Source of the DNA: Closterium sp. NIES-65
Taxonomy: Eukaryota; Streptophyta; Zygnematophyceae; Desmidiales; Closteriaceae
Assembly (NCBI GenBank): GCA_948144175.1
Contig: CANXME010002275.1
Location: forward strand, 4,215,001-4,279,000
DNA length: 64,000 nucleotides
Direction: 5' to 3'
Shown here: one piece after another, positions 32,601-43,107 of the stretch
Layout of the letters: the number at the start of each line of letters is the position of its first letter
How positions within the stretch are numbered: the stretch's first letter is position 1
Notes under the pieces: model-generated
Told to the model about the DNA's origin: nothing
What the model saw: the letters and a program-made list of their open reading frames with translations, nothing else
Databases searched by the model: none
Made by a program: the position numbers and the translations under genes

Positions 32601-35020
32601 AAGGACGCACAGCAAGGGCGATGGAATCAGGAGTGCGGAGGGGGGCCCTGCCGACCAGGTTGCCGCTCAAGAGGCTGGACCAACAGCCCCGCCATTGGTC
32701 GCCGAGAAGCCGGCCAGTCTAGCGACCGCACCAACGGCGATAGATGGCGGCGCCAAAACCGTCAAAGGACCGTCCGTCGGAGTGGCGGGGACCACGTCGA
32801 TCCCCCGCAAACCCCCTGCGGCTAGCAGCGCGCCGGTCGCCCCGTCAGCCGCCAACAACGATGGGCCGTCCCTTGCGGCTACTCCAGCACCAGCAGGCAC
32901 GTCTGCCGCCAAGGTTGACGCGGTGGATGCTGCGGCTAACCGCGCTGGTCCGTCCGCCCCAAAGGCGAACGCGCTCAGGGAGATGCTCAGCCGCATGGAG
33001 ACCCATCGACAGGACGTGCAGCAGCCTCCCGTGGTCGGCACCGCGCCGGCCACAACAGCACGTCGCTCGGTCACTCCCCAGGTCGCCGCCACAACGTCCA
33101 GTGCCCCACCTACCGCGCCTATCATCGCCGCCCGTCCTCCTGTGGACCCAAAGTCCGCGTTGCTTCGCGCCCAGTTAGGCGTACGTACTGCGGCTGCGCC
33201 GGCACGGGCTCAGCCGGTATCCAGCTCATGCGCGACGCCGACGTCGGTGACCGTAGCTGCACACACACTCGGTGCGGCTACTATCGAGGCGGTGCTGGAG
33301 AAGGGCGTGAGTGCAGCGCTAGCCACGGGCGGCAGATCAGTTGACCCTGCACAGGCGGCGAAGGACCACAACGACGCCGATATCGCTGCCATCCAGGACC
33401 TGTTGGAAGCGGTAAACCGCCCCAAGCAGCCCCCTGTGCTGGCCATCTTGGACTCGGCGAGTCCCACCGGCTGTACAGCGGAGCCAAAGACGACCACTGC
33501 TGCGGTCGGCGCGGGAAAGTCGAAACGGAAGGGGACGGTCGACGCAGGGAAAGCGAGGCCGAGCTCGAAGAAGAAAACACGGGCGACGTCGGCGATGGTG
33601 AAGTCGGTGCAGAAAGGACAGGGGATGGCGACGGCGATGGTGGAGAAGGAGAAGAAGGAGGAGGAGAAGGAGGAGGAGGAGAAGAAGGAGAAGGAGAAGG
33701 AGAAGGAGAAGGAGAAGGAGAAGGAGAAGGAGAAGGAGAAGGAGACGGAGAAGGAGAAGGAGAAGGAGACGGAGGAGGAGGAGGAGGAGGAGGAGGAGGA
33801 GAAGGAGGAGAAGGAGGAGGAGGAGGAGGAGAAGGTGGAGGAGGCGGAGGAGAAGAAGCTGGAGGAGGAGGAGGCGGCGACGGAGGAGGAGAAGGTGAAG
33901 GTGAAAGAACGGAAGGGTCATGGCATCCGCCACGACTCGACGGGCGACAAGCAAGGGTGGGTGGGCGAGATCAAGGTGGTCGGGAACGAGAGCAGATACA
34001 TTGGCAAGTCCCGCGACAAGATGGAGCTGGCGTACCTTCACTCCATTGTGTACCTCCTGTACGACGGTTTCGTCAGCAAGATCCTCATGGCTGAGCTCAC
34101 CGGCCTGGAGGAAACAGTGATGAAGCAGTGGAGGGCGGTGTGGAAGGAAGTCCGGTTCTTGCCGGCTGGGATGTGGACGGTGATCTGGGCAAGGGGCGCG
34201 TTCCTCCCAAGGACACGGTAAGTCGGATAAACGTCGGCCAAGCTATGATGTCGACGTCGGCGTTCCTAACCGCCAGTTTCGTTTGCGTGACAGGTTCGAC
34301 GACATCCTCGGGAAGTATAGAGCGTACAAGACATCAGGCGATGCGCACCACGACGCGCTTTTGCCCGCGATCTGGTTCCCCGTCGATGCCGACGGGAAGT
34401 CGGATGCAATGATGTCGGCCATGCTTGATCGCGTGTCCTTGTGCGCGGCGTATGGGGAGGTCGCTGCATCCGCGGCGAGAATGGAGGGCGACACGGATCA
34501 GAAGACGGCGAAGGTCGCACAGGCGCTGTCGGCCTCAGCTTGCGCACTGTGGTGCTTAGTCGAGGGCGACGGCGCCCAGGTGGCTGATGCCGTCCGCGAA
34601 GGGAAGGCGGCGGCGATGTTGGTCGGCGCCAGCGAGACTACCGCCGCCGAGTTCAAGAAGGTCATGACGGCGGTGCTGGAGGCCGCGATCAGCAGGCAGC
34701 AACCCCTTGGGGAGGTTGCGCACAACGTCGCACCGGCGCTGGAGTCCACCGCTCTGGCCAAAGCCTATCCGGGGTTGGATGTTGAAGCCGAGGCCAAACT
34801 GATCGCACGAGCGACGGTGGAAACCCTCGCGTTCTGGGGAATGTGCCCCGTGGATGGGCCGAAACTCAGGAAGATCGGCATCGCGGTGCCGCTTGACGCG
34901 CAGATGGAGTACGACATCGAACACAGGGGGAGGAAGAGGCCGAGGGGCAAGCAGGTCAAGGACAGCTCGGGGAAGAAGGGGAAGAAGGGCAGAGCGGGCA
35001 AGGACAGCACGGCGGCGTAG
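29639..35020 (+). CDS. Large acidic/coiled-coil protein of the recombinase element, six exons
   Basis: My splice model has exons 29639-29805, 30114-30260, 30345-30503, 30593-30713, 30799-34217 and 34294-35020. All introns are GT-AG and phases agree, giving about 1,579 residues. Exons 1-4 encode a compact N-terminal region of about 200 residues with Trp and charged residues (QWHRDEAIRVL, HWEWPKPSAEEVAARL). Then come an acidic run (about 322-379), a coiled coil (LRQENMWLRAENARLETAL, about 516-550), an Ala/Pro/Thr-rich spacer, and a K/E repeat (about 1146-1233). A block starting near 1239 (GWVGEI, RYIGKSRDKMELAY) faintly resembles an AP2-type DNA-binding fold. The Ala-rich C-terminal region ends in a basic tail (KGKKGRAGK), a probable nuclear signal. 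Function is unknown; I infer a DNA- or chromatin-binding partner of the recombinase. Confidence 0.75.
31168..31340 (+). repeat. Acidic-coding GAGGAG/GAC tract
   Basis: This low-complexity purine tract inside exon 5 encodes nearly uninterrupted Glu and Asp. A second GAG/AAG tract coding for K/E repeats lies at about 33640-33900. Both are in frame with no frameshift, so they are maintained as coding sequence. Confidence 0.85.
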
Positions 35021-35759
35021 TCGGCATAACAATCTGCCATGGGCGGCAGGAGGGAGCGCAAGTAGGTCTTCTTGCAAGGATGGCCTGGTATGGGCGGCGT
35101 CGATTATGTGGTGTTTTTGGGATTTTTTTTTTCGTTTGATTGTATAGTTTTCGTTGGGATTTCTTTTGTTGGCTGTAACTTTTTGGTAATGCATGTTACT
35201 AGAACACTCCTCGGCAAGGTCGACCTGATATATACCATGTTACTCAAATGCGGGCCCCGGTTCGATGAACCCCGTCGTACGGTGTCGACATAGTGCGTCT
35301 GGCTGTATGCATGTATATTCTCGGCGATGAGCATCGTCGGCTAGGCCGAGATGGTCAATGGTCGGCGCTTTGGGGAATGTGCCGCGCCGCCCAGGTGGCC
35401 GAAACTCTAGGAGGTCGGCATCGATGTGCCGTTTGACGCGCATATCGAGCGGGCATGGACAGCACGGATGCGTAGTCGGCGCGCGGAAGGAGCGCTAGGT
35501 GGTATGATTGCTCGGTTATAGCGTGATGGGCGCCGTTTGCGCCGTTTGCATGCAGTCAGCGATGTCGACATGAATAAGGCACAATGAATTGCACACACAT
35601 GGTGGCGACTATGTCGGAGTCCGACATATCTGGCTCGGATGTATGTGTTGGATCTTGTATGTTCGTGTTGCATCAAAATGAACAAGTGCGATGGGAACAC
35701 AACGGTTTGCTAAATTAACGTATCATCAACCTACGCTAACACATATACACCGAGGATCT
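35021..35759. other. Spacer between the two convergent genes, containing a decayed duplicate
   Basis: This is the shared 3' region of the two genes. About 35369-35535 is a degenerate copy of the last coding part and 3' end of the plus-strand gene. Matching blocks are GGGGAATGTGCC, GGCCGAAACTC, TCGGCATCG and CGCATATCGAG, then GGACAGCACGGATGCGTAGTCGGC, versus 34837-35030, with internal sequence deleted. No functional gene is seen. Confidence 0.65.
35369..35535 (+). pseudogene. Decayed copy of the 3' end of the plus-strand element gene
   Basis: Sequence blocks occur in the same order as 34837-35090 (codons near the end of the gene, the stop TAG, and 3' flank), with substitutions and a deletion of roughly 80 bp. 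This suggests either an older nested copy of the same element or a local tandem duplication that decayed. Confidence 0.65.
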
Positions 35760-38700
35760 TCATGCCGACTTCTTGCGCTTTGACGGAGGACGCTGCGCAG
35801 GTGCGGTCTGCTTGGCCAAGTCGGCCACGGTCTTCGGCATCTGCTCCTCCCAGGTGTCTGGAAACAGGCGGTCGACCCACGTCGTCGGCTTCAGCTCGAG
35901 CGCCACCAGCGCACAGGCGAGGCGTAGCTTCGAGACCACCTTGGGGCCAAGCCCCTTGACGCCCATGCCAGGCTCCTTGGACATCGTCGGTGCCGTCACC
36001 GGGTTGAGCACCGTGAGGGCATCGCAGAAGGTACCAATGCCCGGTGCCGCGATCGTGTTCAGTGCATCGACCACGGCTTCGGTGTCGGCATCGCCGTCGC
36101 TCGCGCGTAGCTGGCGCACCGCATCCATGGCCTTCAGCATGCGGCGCACCCTCATGTTGAGTGCACCCTGGGTCGCGCCTTTGAGGAGGGTGTGGCGGTC
36201 GATGAACCCCGGCTCGGCGACCCTGTCGCAAAGACGACGGGTGTCATTGGCGGTGGCGGAGTTCCAGAGGCGCCAAGCGTCCCGCACGGTCTTTGAATCC
36301 CGCCAAGGTTGCACGACGTTGAGCTCGTAACTGGCCTCCTCTGCCGTCTGGGGGGGTGGCGGGGGTTTCCCATCATCTCTCTTGGCTCCGGTCCCCGTGT
36401 TGGCCGAATCCGCGGAGCCACCTTCGCCCGGAGTTTGATCGGTAGCCGACGTCGGCGCCGCCGGCATCCTCCGGGCTTCTGACACACGGAGTGCCTCAGT
36501 GAGTCGAGCAAGCTCGGCGGTGAGCGACGCGATGGTGTCGTTTTGCTTCTCGATCGTCTCCTGAAAGCCTAGCTTCTCGAGCGCCGAGCGCTCGACCTCC
36601 TTCTTCAGCGCCTCCTTGAGGGACATGTTGTGATACTGGGTGTCCATGCGCACGGATATTTCCTGCAATGTTGGGTGTGCGGAAAGGCGACAAGAGGTTA
36701 GAATTCACCGGCTAAAATCCAACAACGCCGACATGGTCGGCAACTCACCTCCGGTTGTATCTGAGTCGGGTCCCGGCGCTTTTTGATCGTATCGGTGTCG
36801 ACCGACTCGACCCTTTTCGCCCAGTGCTGGAAGAGGGCAATCCTGCAGAGCTTGGAACCTTGGACGTACGGGTGCCACGGTGTGCGGACGAGCTTCACCG
36901 CGAGGTCCTCGGCGACGATTCGTCGGAACATCACGAGGGTGCGCAAGAAGTGCACTGCGGCTGCAGCGGCGTCGCTCCCGTTGACGGCACGCGTCTCCGC
37001 CTGCAAGTCGGAAAGTGGCGTGGGTTAGTAGGGAGTTGGGCAGCCAACTAGGCCACGACGACTGAAATACATTGTCGGCGTCGCGTGACATACATCGCGC
37101 AGCATAGCATCCACGCCGGGGAAGATGTGCTCGGCGAGCAGGTCCAGGAGTTTGTCGGAGGGCTCGACCCTGCTGCGCCCCAAGAAGTAGTCTTGCTTGA
37201 GTCCCGAGTAGCCGGCCTTCTGCATCACCACCCCAACGGGAATGGCCGTGATGTACGCACGCGTCATCTTGTCGAGAGCCCAGTGTCCCAGCTCGGCGAT
37301 CTGGGCGCGCGGCGTCCCTCCGATGGCTAACTCCTGCGCACCTCCGGCGCGGGCGGCGTGCACGTTCCTTTTGCAGAACACCTTGTTGGTCGTCCACACC
37401 TGCCGAGTCCAACGTTGGTGGGTGGCGGAGGAGAGCTCCTCCTGCTCCTTGTCGTTTCTGGCGAAGAAGAGATGCTTCTTGTACCAGCGTTCGCGTTCTG
37501 TGATGTCAAGCGGCGAAAGAAAGTCGGTGCCGGAGAACTGACCGATCTGGTCGAGGATGAAGTGCAGCCACAGGCCGGTCTCGCCGACGGCGCACAGCTC
37601 CGCTTCCAGGTGTCGCGCAGCGTAGCTCTGCTGAAGACGGGCATCCTTGGAAGTCTTCGAGTTACGCGCGGCGATCACCATGACGACCGGCTGGCTATCC
37701 GGGTTCACCTCCGAGGTGCTCGCCAGGTGGTACAAGAAGATGTCGGGGAGCGTGATCTCGCGGATGCTGCCGCCGCGCAGGAGAGTGTGGTGGGAGAGTA
37801 GCGTGAGCACCTTGATGAGCAGGAATCGCCACAGCGTCTGCGACGGAGTGGTAGCCCGCGGGTTCCACGCCGCCGCCGCCCATGTCGGCAGCACCCTCAT
37901 CATGATCTGGCGGAACTGCTCGGCGGTGTAGGTATCGCCGATGGTGCCGCGTCGACGGTCGGCGCAGTTCCTGAACGCAAATCGGCGGGGAAATTCTGTT
38001 AGACTGCGTCGACTTCACAGTGCACAGTGATATATAATAAGGTTGTCGACCAACTTACTTGAGGTCCCTCTCGTTCTTGTGGCGGACGTTGAACCGCACC
38101 TCCGATCTCACCACCGAGATCTCCCTCATAAGGCCCAGCTCCTTCTCTCGGTACAGCGTCGCCTCCACCCTCGCCGCCATCTGGCATGCCTTTATCCGGC
38201 CGAGGATCGTGTGCACAGTTGTCGACCTCACAGGCCCCGTTCGCGTGGCATTGTTCTCCTCCCCGGGCTGGTCAACAATGAGGTTACACTCACGGCTCAT
38301 TTGCTTCACGTAGGCGCGCAGCCGGGTTTCGGTGACCCTAGGGCCGTGCAGCCAGATGTACTGTCGGCGGACCACTTTCTCGTTGCACCAATCCTCTTTC
38401 TTGTTGTCGCGGATGTAGTGGCCGATCTCGTCGACGTGCCTAAGTCGTTGCTCATGGGGTAGCTTGTCGCGTAGCTGCTTCAGCATCTTCGCCGCCCACT
38501 TCTTGTAGTGGTAGATGAACGCGGTGTACAGCCTGAGCGTGCTATTCTTCTCCAAGCATTGTAGGTGTCGTAGGGCGTCCATTATGAGCACGTCAATGCT
38601 GGAGTACACCATGTCGTCCACTACAAAGTCCGTCGCCTTCCACCCTTCGCGCGGCACCGCCATGTGCTGATCGTCCTCCTTCTCGTCCGCGTCGAGCATG

Positions 38701-39056
38701 TCACGTATGTATTCAAATTCCCGCCTAAGGCGTTCTTCCAAGGTGCGCGGATTCGTGCTACGCGGAGGACGGTCGTCGACTTCGTCGTCGCTCTCTTCCT
38801 CGTCCTCCTCGTCGTTATCACCTTGGTTTTCCGAGCCGGCGGGCACCGACGAAGGTCCAGTCTGCCCATCTGCCGTCGGTGTCGACTTCTTCGTAAACTC
38901 CCCAATTGGCGGATTCGGTATGTCCTTGGTGTACTCCCCTTCGGGAATCTGAGTAAGTTTGTCAAGATCGTAAAGCAACTTCAGCGTCTCTACGGGGGCA
39001 GAGGACGGACTGTGGTCGGTTGGGGTACCAACGTCGGGCATGTCGACGTCGTCCAT
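35760..39056 (-). CDS. Crypton/Ndc10-type tyrosine recombinase, four exons
   Basis: Exons are 39056-38059, 37970-37094, 37000-36749 and 36662-35760, with GT-AG introns and consistent phases, giving about 1,009 residues. An acidic N-terminal segment is followed by a core-binding region ending DRRRGTIGDTYTAEQF. The catalytic region carries the first Arg in LLRGGSIREI (about residue 398), a NSKTSKDARL lysine-bearing hairpin, HAAR as the H-x-x-R motif (about 538), GHW, and the tyrosine in RAYI (about 571). IPVGVVMQKAGY follows, as in Crypton/Ndc10 proteins. Exon 4 resembles the helical C-terminal part of those proteins. Exon 5 adds a coiled coil and a stretch (KTVRDAWRLWNSA) like the GCR1_C DNA-binding domain of some Cryptons. 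It probably cuts and joins element ends. An in-frame open stretch upstream (39075-39327, with RTIRAYTAPVNQYHLWL) may be a first exon, so the start is uncertain. Confidence 0.82.
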
Positions 39057-39074
39057 GACCGCTCGTATGCTCTA

Positions 39075-39327
39075 CCGCCGGCCGTGGAAGAGGGAAAGAT
39101 TGGTCAACCAGAGATGGTACTGATTCACGGGTGCGGTGTACGCCCTAATCGTCCTGCGGCTGTCTTCCTCGAATTCCCTCTCAAGTGCTTCTAACTCAGC
39201 GTCGACCTCGAGTCGTTCCAGTTGCGCTTTGATGTCGTCGTCTACCGAATCGGCGGGGGGTGGGATAAGTTGTTGTGGCTGTTGGGCACTAGCCCTTCCT
39301 CTGGCCACGCGTCGCCGACTCGGTAAG
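39075..39327 (-). other. Possible upstream exon of the tyrosine recombinase
   Basis: This is an open stretch in the same frame as the exon starting at 39056, separated from it by a single TAG (39072-39074). It is bounded upstream by another TAG and has no ATG. It encodes an acidic/Glu helix followed by RRTIRAYTAPVNQYHLWL, typical of the start of recombinase core-binding domains. It could be an exon whose splice sites I could not fix, or a decayed original N-terminus. Confidence 0.4.
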
Positions 39328-39937
39328 GTTGGGAGATGCTATCGTCGCCCTGATCTATCGTCGCCGACTTTCCTAGATGACGACCTAGAACCTAGTAAGG
39401 CGAAGTCGACGATGGTCGACCCCAACACCGACCTATGGCAGTCTATTCCAGGTCGTCGCCTTTGTGCCGCCGCTCGGTCAACTCGGCCGTCGAGTAACCT
39501 ACACCCGCAGAGATAGCGAGGGTCCTGTGAAGAAAACGAAGTGCTAGATGGCGCACAGGAGCATGAGAGAAACACGAAGCTGAACCGGCAGAATGAGAGC
39601 GTTGTGCGTGGTCAAGGAGGGGTATGGTTGCGAGCCACTGCGCACCTGCCGCGCTCCACGCAGCCCTCTTTGCAAGCGCCGCTGTGCACGGGCATGACGT
39701 GTCACGATCGATGCATGTCTAGTGTCACGCCGCTCTGCGCTCAACGGCACTCCCGCCGGTGCCTTGCCACGGTGGAATTCACGTGCGCCACGTGCAATAG
39801 GCCGATGACCTAGTTCCACTCTCCCGAAATGCCGTAGCGTCCTGCTCTCCCGCGCAAGCCTCATCGACCTGCGAGTAGGCGCGTGGCCGGAGGCTTGGTC
39901 GACGCCGACATTCCCTGACTCTGGGGCTCTCTTCGCC
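39309..39937. other. Right flank of the recombinase gene, no gene
   Basis: This is GC-rich sequence expected to contain the promoter of the minus-strand recombinase. Nothing else is supported. Confidence 0.4.
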
Positions 39938-40377
39938 GAGGTATACCATCCCAGTCGTCTTTCGCCGCGTGGACGATGGTTACCTTTTTCGTCGGCGCGC
40001 CAGGTTTCTCGCGCAGCGAAATATACCCGGTGGTGCGAAGCGGGGCCACGTCGGCGCCGTCGTGGCACCTCCCGATTGTCAGGGTCGATCTCGGCCGTCC
40101 CTACTAAGCCACGTGGCAGTAACCGCGGCTCGGCGCACGACGTGTCGAGCTGTGGTTCAGGGTCCGCTGAGGTATCCTTCTCAGGTTTCTCTCAGCGAAT
40201 ATCGAGGTCGTCAGGTAGTCGACAATCCCGAGGGGTTGAGGGCCCCGGAGGACTGCCAGGTCGCCCCAGTTTGCCACTCGGATGTCGTCAGGAGCTCGTC
40301 AATCCCGAGGGGGTTCGTTGTCCTATCGCAACCGCGAAATTGGGCGGCAGGTTTCGTCGGCTGAGGTATACCATCCC
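39938..40377. repeat. Degenerate repeat array at the right edge of the recombinase element
   Basis: Several blocks recur. GAGGTATACCATCCC occurs at 39938-39952 and 40363-40377, with a weaker copy near 40169. CAGGTTTCTCGCGCAGCGAA occurs at 40001-40020, with a variant at 40182-40200. TCAATCCCGAGGGG-type blocks lie near 40220 and 40298. Sub-terminal repeats at an element edge are candidate recombinase binding sites, though this is inference from position alone. Confidence 0.6.
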
Positions 40378-41093
40378 CTTGTTAGCAGAGAAATCCGATG
40401 AAACAAGCAAGGGCCAAACAAGAGATTACAGCTGATCTGATCCTGCTTCTTGGTGCAAGTTGCAGCTCCCTGCCGTTTGTATCAATGAAGTCACGTCACC
40501 ATCAACCAGAGAGCTGTACTTCTAAAGTAAACTTGGGACTAAATTTGAGAAATGTTTGAAACTATGGAGCTGGGATGTACTTTCCCGAGGAAAATCTGTA
40601 CCGCTCTTGGTGGGGTTTTGCCATGCTTGCACCAGGCCAAGCTCCAAGCCTGAGACGGACGCGAACACATCAGAAGGGTCACGATGTCTGATGAAAGTGG
40701 TTACCGTGAGCATAACGTCGCAAAACTTACATACTCGTTATGGATAAGAATATGAAGGCGGTGATTAGAATTACAGATAACAACTTAATCTAGACTACAA
40801 TGAAGAACACTGTTCAGGAAAGATGAAAGAAAAACCTTAAAAAATTATACCACTTTATCTTAGAAAGGGATGCACATGTATAAAAATGCTATTGGACAAC
40901 TAAATCACCACAGACTTCTCCATTGTTTCTAAATGTGTTGCGAAGTCACTGAGCTCAACCACCGGGTTTTCCAGACCTAGCCATAGGACACGTGAAATAT
41001 TGATATGGGTGCAAAGAAGCGCGAGTTGGAAGCAATGGGGACATTCAAAAGAACGGTGGAGAGAGTTAGGGCGATAACAACAGCCATATGGAA
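40378..41093. other. AT-richer intergenic stretch, nothing recognised
   Basis: Composition returns to that of the host flanks. No gene, RNA or repeat family is seen. Only short chance open frames are present. Confidence 0.5.
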
Positions 41094-42109
41094 TTAGAGG
41101 ATATATGATGGGGCTGACACATCATGGACGGCATGAGTTAGGATGGATGGCATGAAATGGATGGATAGCATTATATGCATGGATTGCATGAGATGGGATG
41201 GGTGGCATGAAATGGGTCTGATGGCATGCAATGTGATGGGATGGATGGCAAGAGCTGGGATGGGTGACAAGAGATGGGATGGATGGCATGAGATGGGATG
41301 GATGGCATGCGATGAGCTGGGTGGCATGAGATGGGATGGGTGGCATGAAATGGGATGGGTGGCATTAGATGGGATGGATGGCATGAGATGGGACGGATGA
41401 GATAGGATGGATACGATGAGATGGGATTGATGGCATGAGATAGAATGGATCCCATGAGATTAGATGAGATGATGGCATGAGATGGGATGCATGAGATGGG
41501 ATGGATGTCATGAGATGGGATGAGTGGCATGATATGGGATGGCATGGATGGCATGAGATGGGATGGATGGCATGGCATGGGATGGCATGGATGACATGAG
41601 ATGGGATGGATGGCATGACATGGGATGGATGGCATGAGATTGGAAGGATGGCATGAGATAGAATGGATGGGATGAGATGGGAATGATGGGATGGAATGGG
41701 ATATAGATGGGATGGACGGAGTGGAATGTAATGGGATAGGTGGCATGGGATGGAATTAATTCTCATGAAATGGGATGGATGGCGTAAGATAGGACTCAGT
41801 GCATATGATGGGATGGATGGCATCAGCTGGGATGAATGGCATGAGATAGGATGGATGTCATGAGATGGGATGGGATGGAGTGATGGGATTGATTGCATAG
41901 ATGGGACGTATGACATGATATTGTATGGATGCCATGGGATGAGACGATTAATGGCATGACATGTAAACAATATGATATGTAAACGAATGGATGTCATGAG
42001 ATGGAATAGATGGCATAAAACACGATGGATGGCATGAGGTGGGATGAATCGAATGTGGTGTGAGAAGGGATGGATGGCATGATATGGGATGGACTTAGGT
42101 GAGATATGT
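41094..42109. repeat. GGATGGATGGCATGAGATG minisatellite, left block
   Basis: This is a degenerate tandem array built on ATGGGATGGATGGCATGAG, with unit length drifting around 15-20 bp. Frames reading HPISCHPSHLMPSIP on the opposite strand are by-products. The array is interrupted by the copia at 42110-49092 and continues at 49098. Confidence 0.9.
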
Positions 42110-42242
42110 TGTCAAACTATATATGTGTTAGTTCTGTGTAGGCTATAGTGGGGTAGCCCATATGGGGTACAACCCAAAGTTAGGGTTAGTACTTGTACCC
42201 ACATTTCATTCAATGCAACCATTCCTCCTTGCTATCTTGACA
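42110..42242 (+). repeat. Copia 3 5' LTR
   Basis: The LTR runs from TGTCAAACTATATATG to GCTATCTTGACA and contains the family-wide GTAGGCTATAGTGGGGTAG block. Confidence 0.92.
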
Positions 42243-43107
42243 TGGTATCAGAGCAGTAGGTCCGTAGGATCGTTTTTTTTTTTTCAGCCCACCATAGTTA
42301 GCTTCTGACTACGGTTACCACGTTACCCCACTACCCTGCGTTGCCCTGCCCTGCGCTAGCGCCCTGCCCTGCGCCAGCGCCCTCCCCTACGCCAGCGCCC
42401 TGCCCTGCGCCATCGCCCAGCCCTGCGCCGGCGCCCAGCCCTACGCCAGCGCCCTGCCCTGCGCCAGCGCCCTGTCCTGCGCCAGCGCCCTGCCCTGCGC
42501 CAGCACCCTGCCCTAAGCCTGCGCCCAGCCCTACGCCCGTGCTGCGGCCCTGCGCGTCGCACCCTACGGCAGCCTGCGCGTCGCGCGCTGCTGCCCCGCG
42601 CATTGCGCTCTGCTGCAGCCCGCACGTCGCGCCCTAAGGCAGCCCACGAGTCGCGCGCTACTGCCTCGCGCGTCGCGCTCTGCTGCAGCCCGCGCGTCGC
42701 GCCCTAAGGCAGCCCGTCGCGTCGCGCTCTGCTGCCCCTCGCGTCACGCACTGCTGCAACCTCCGCCAGCGCCTTACCCTGCGCCAGCGCCCTGCCCTGC
42801 GCGCTGGCGCCCTGCCCTGCGCCAGCGCCCTGCCCTGCGCCCGCGCCCTGCCCTGCGCCAGCGCCCTGCCCTACGCCAGCGCCCTGCTAAACCCTAAAAA
42901 AAATTGAAATAATTATTAAAAAGAACAAAGGCCCTAGGTGCTTCTGCCCTAGGAGCTATTACCTGCTACTGCCCTGTTGTGGCCGCGCACCGCCCTGCTC
43001 TGGCCGCGCGCCGCCCTGCTGCTCTTACTGTTGTTGCTGCTGCTACTCGTGCTACTGCCTTCACTCCATACTGCCCTAGAGGTCGCGCTCCTCCTAGCTT
43101 GCCCGCC
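42243..43107 (+). repeat. Copia 3 leader with CCCTGCGCCAGCG tandem repeat
   Basis: The primer site (from 42243) is followed by a short stem (GGTCC 42259-42263 with GGATC 42267-42271). Next is a T-run with CAGCCCACC, then a long array of CCCTGCGCCAGCG units (about 42330-42540 and 42770-42890) flanking GCGTCGCGC-type repeats. No gene is seen. Confidence 0.8.

Larger units (their letters stand above)
28850..40430. mobile_element. Putative Crypton-like tyrosine-recombinase element, two convergent genes
   Basis: This GC-rich island is sharply different from its flanks. It holds two large intron-containing genes that face each other (29639-35020 on + and 35760-39056 on -), one encoding a tyrosine recombinase. 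A degenerate copy of part of one gene lies between them, and a repeat array lies at the right edge. No terminal inverted repeats were found; known Cryptons lack them. Boundaries are estimated from base composition and from where host-like sequence begins, so they may be off by several hundred bases. Confidence 0.6.

Noticed and set aside
28850..40430. Giant-virus-derived or helitron insertion
   Set aside because: No capsid, polymerase, Rep or helicase motifs are seen, and the only recognisable enzyme is a tyrosine recombinase.
41094..41997. Long minus-strand ORFs reading HPISCHPSHLMPSIP
   Set aside because: They are translations of the degenerate minisatellite and show no other protein character.
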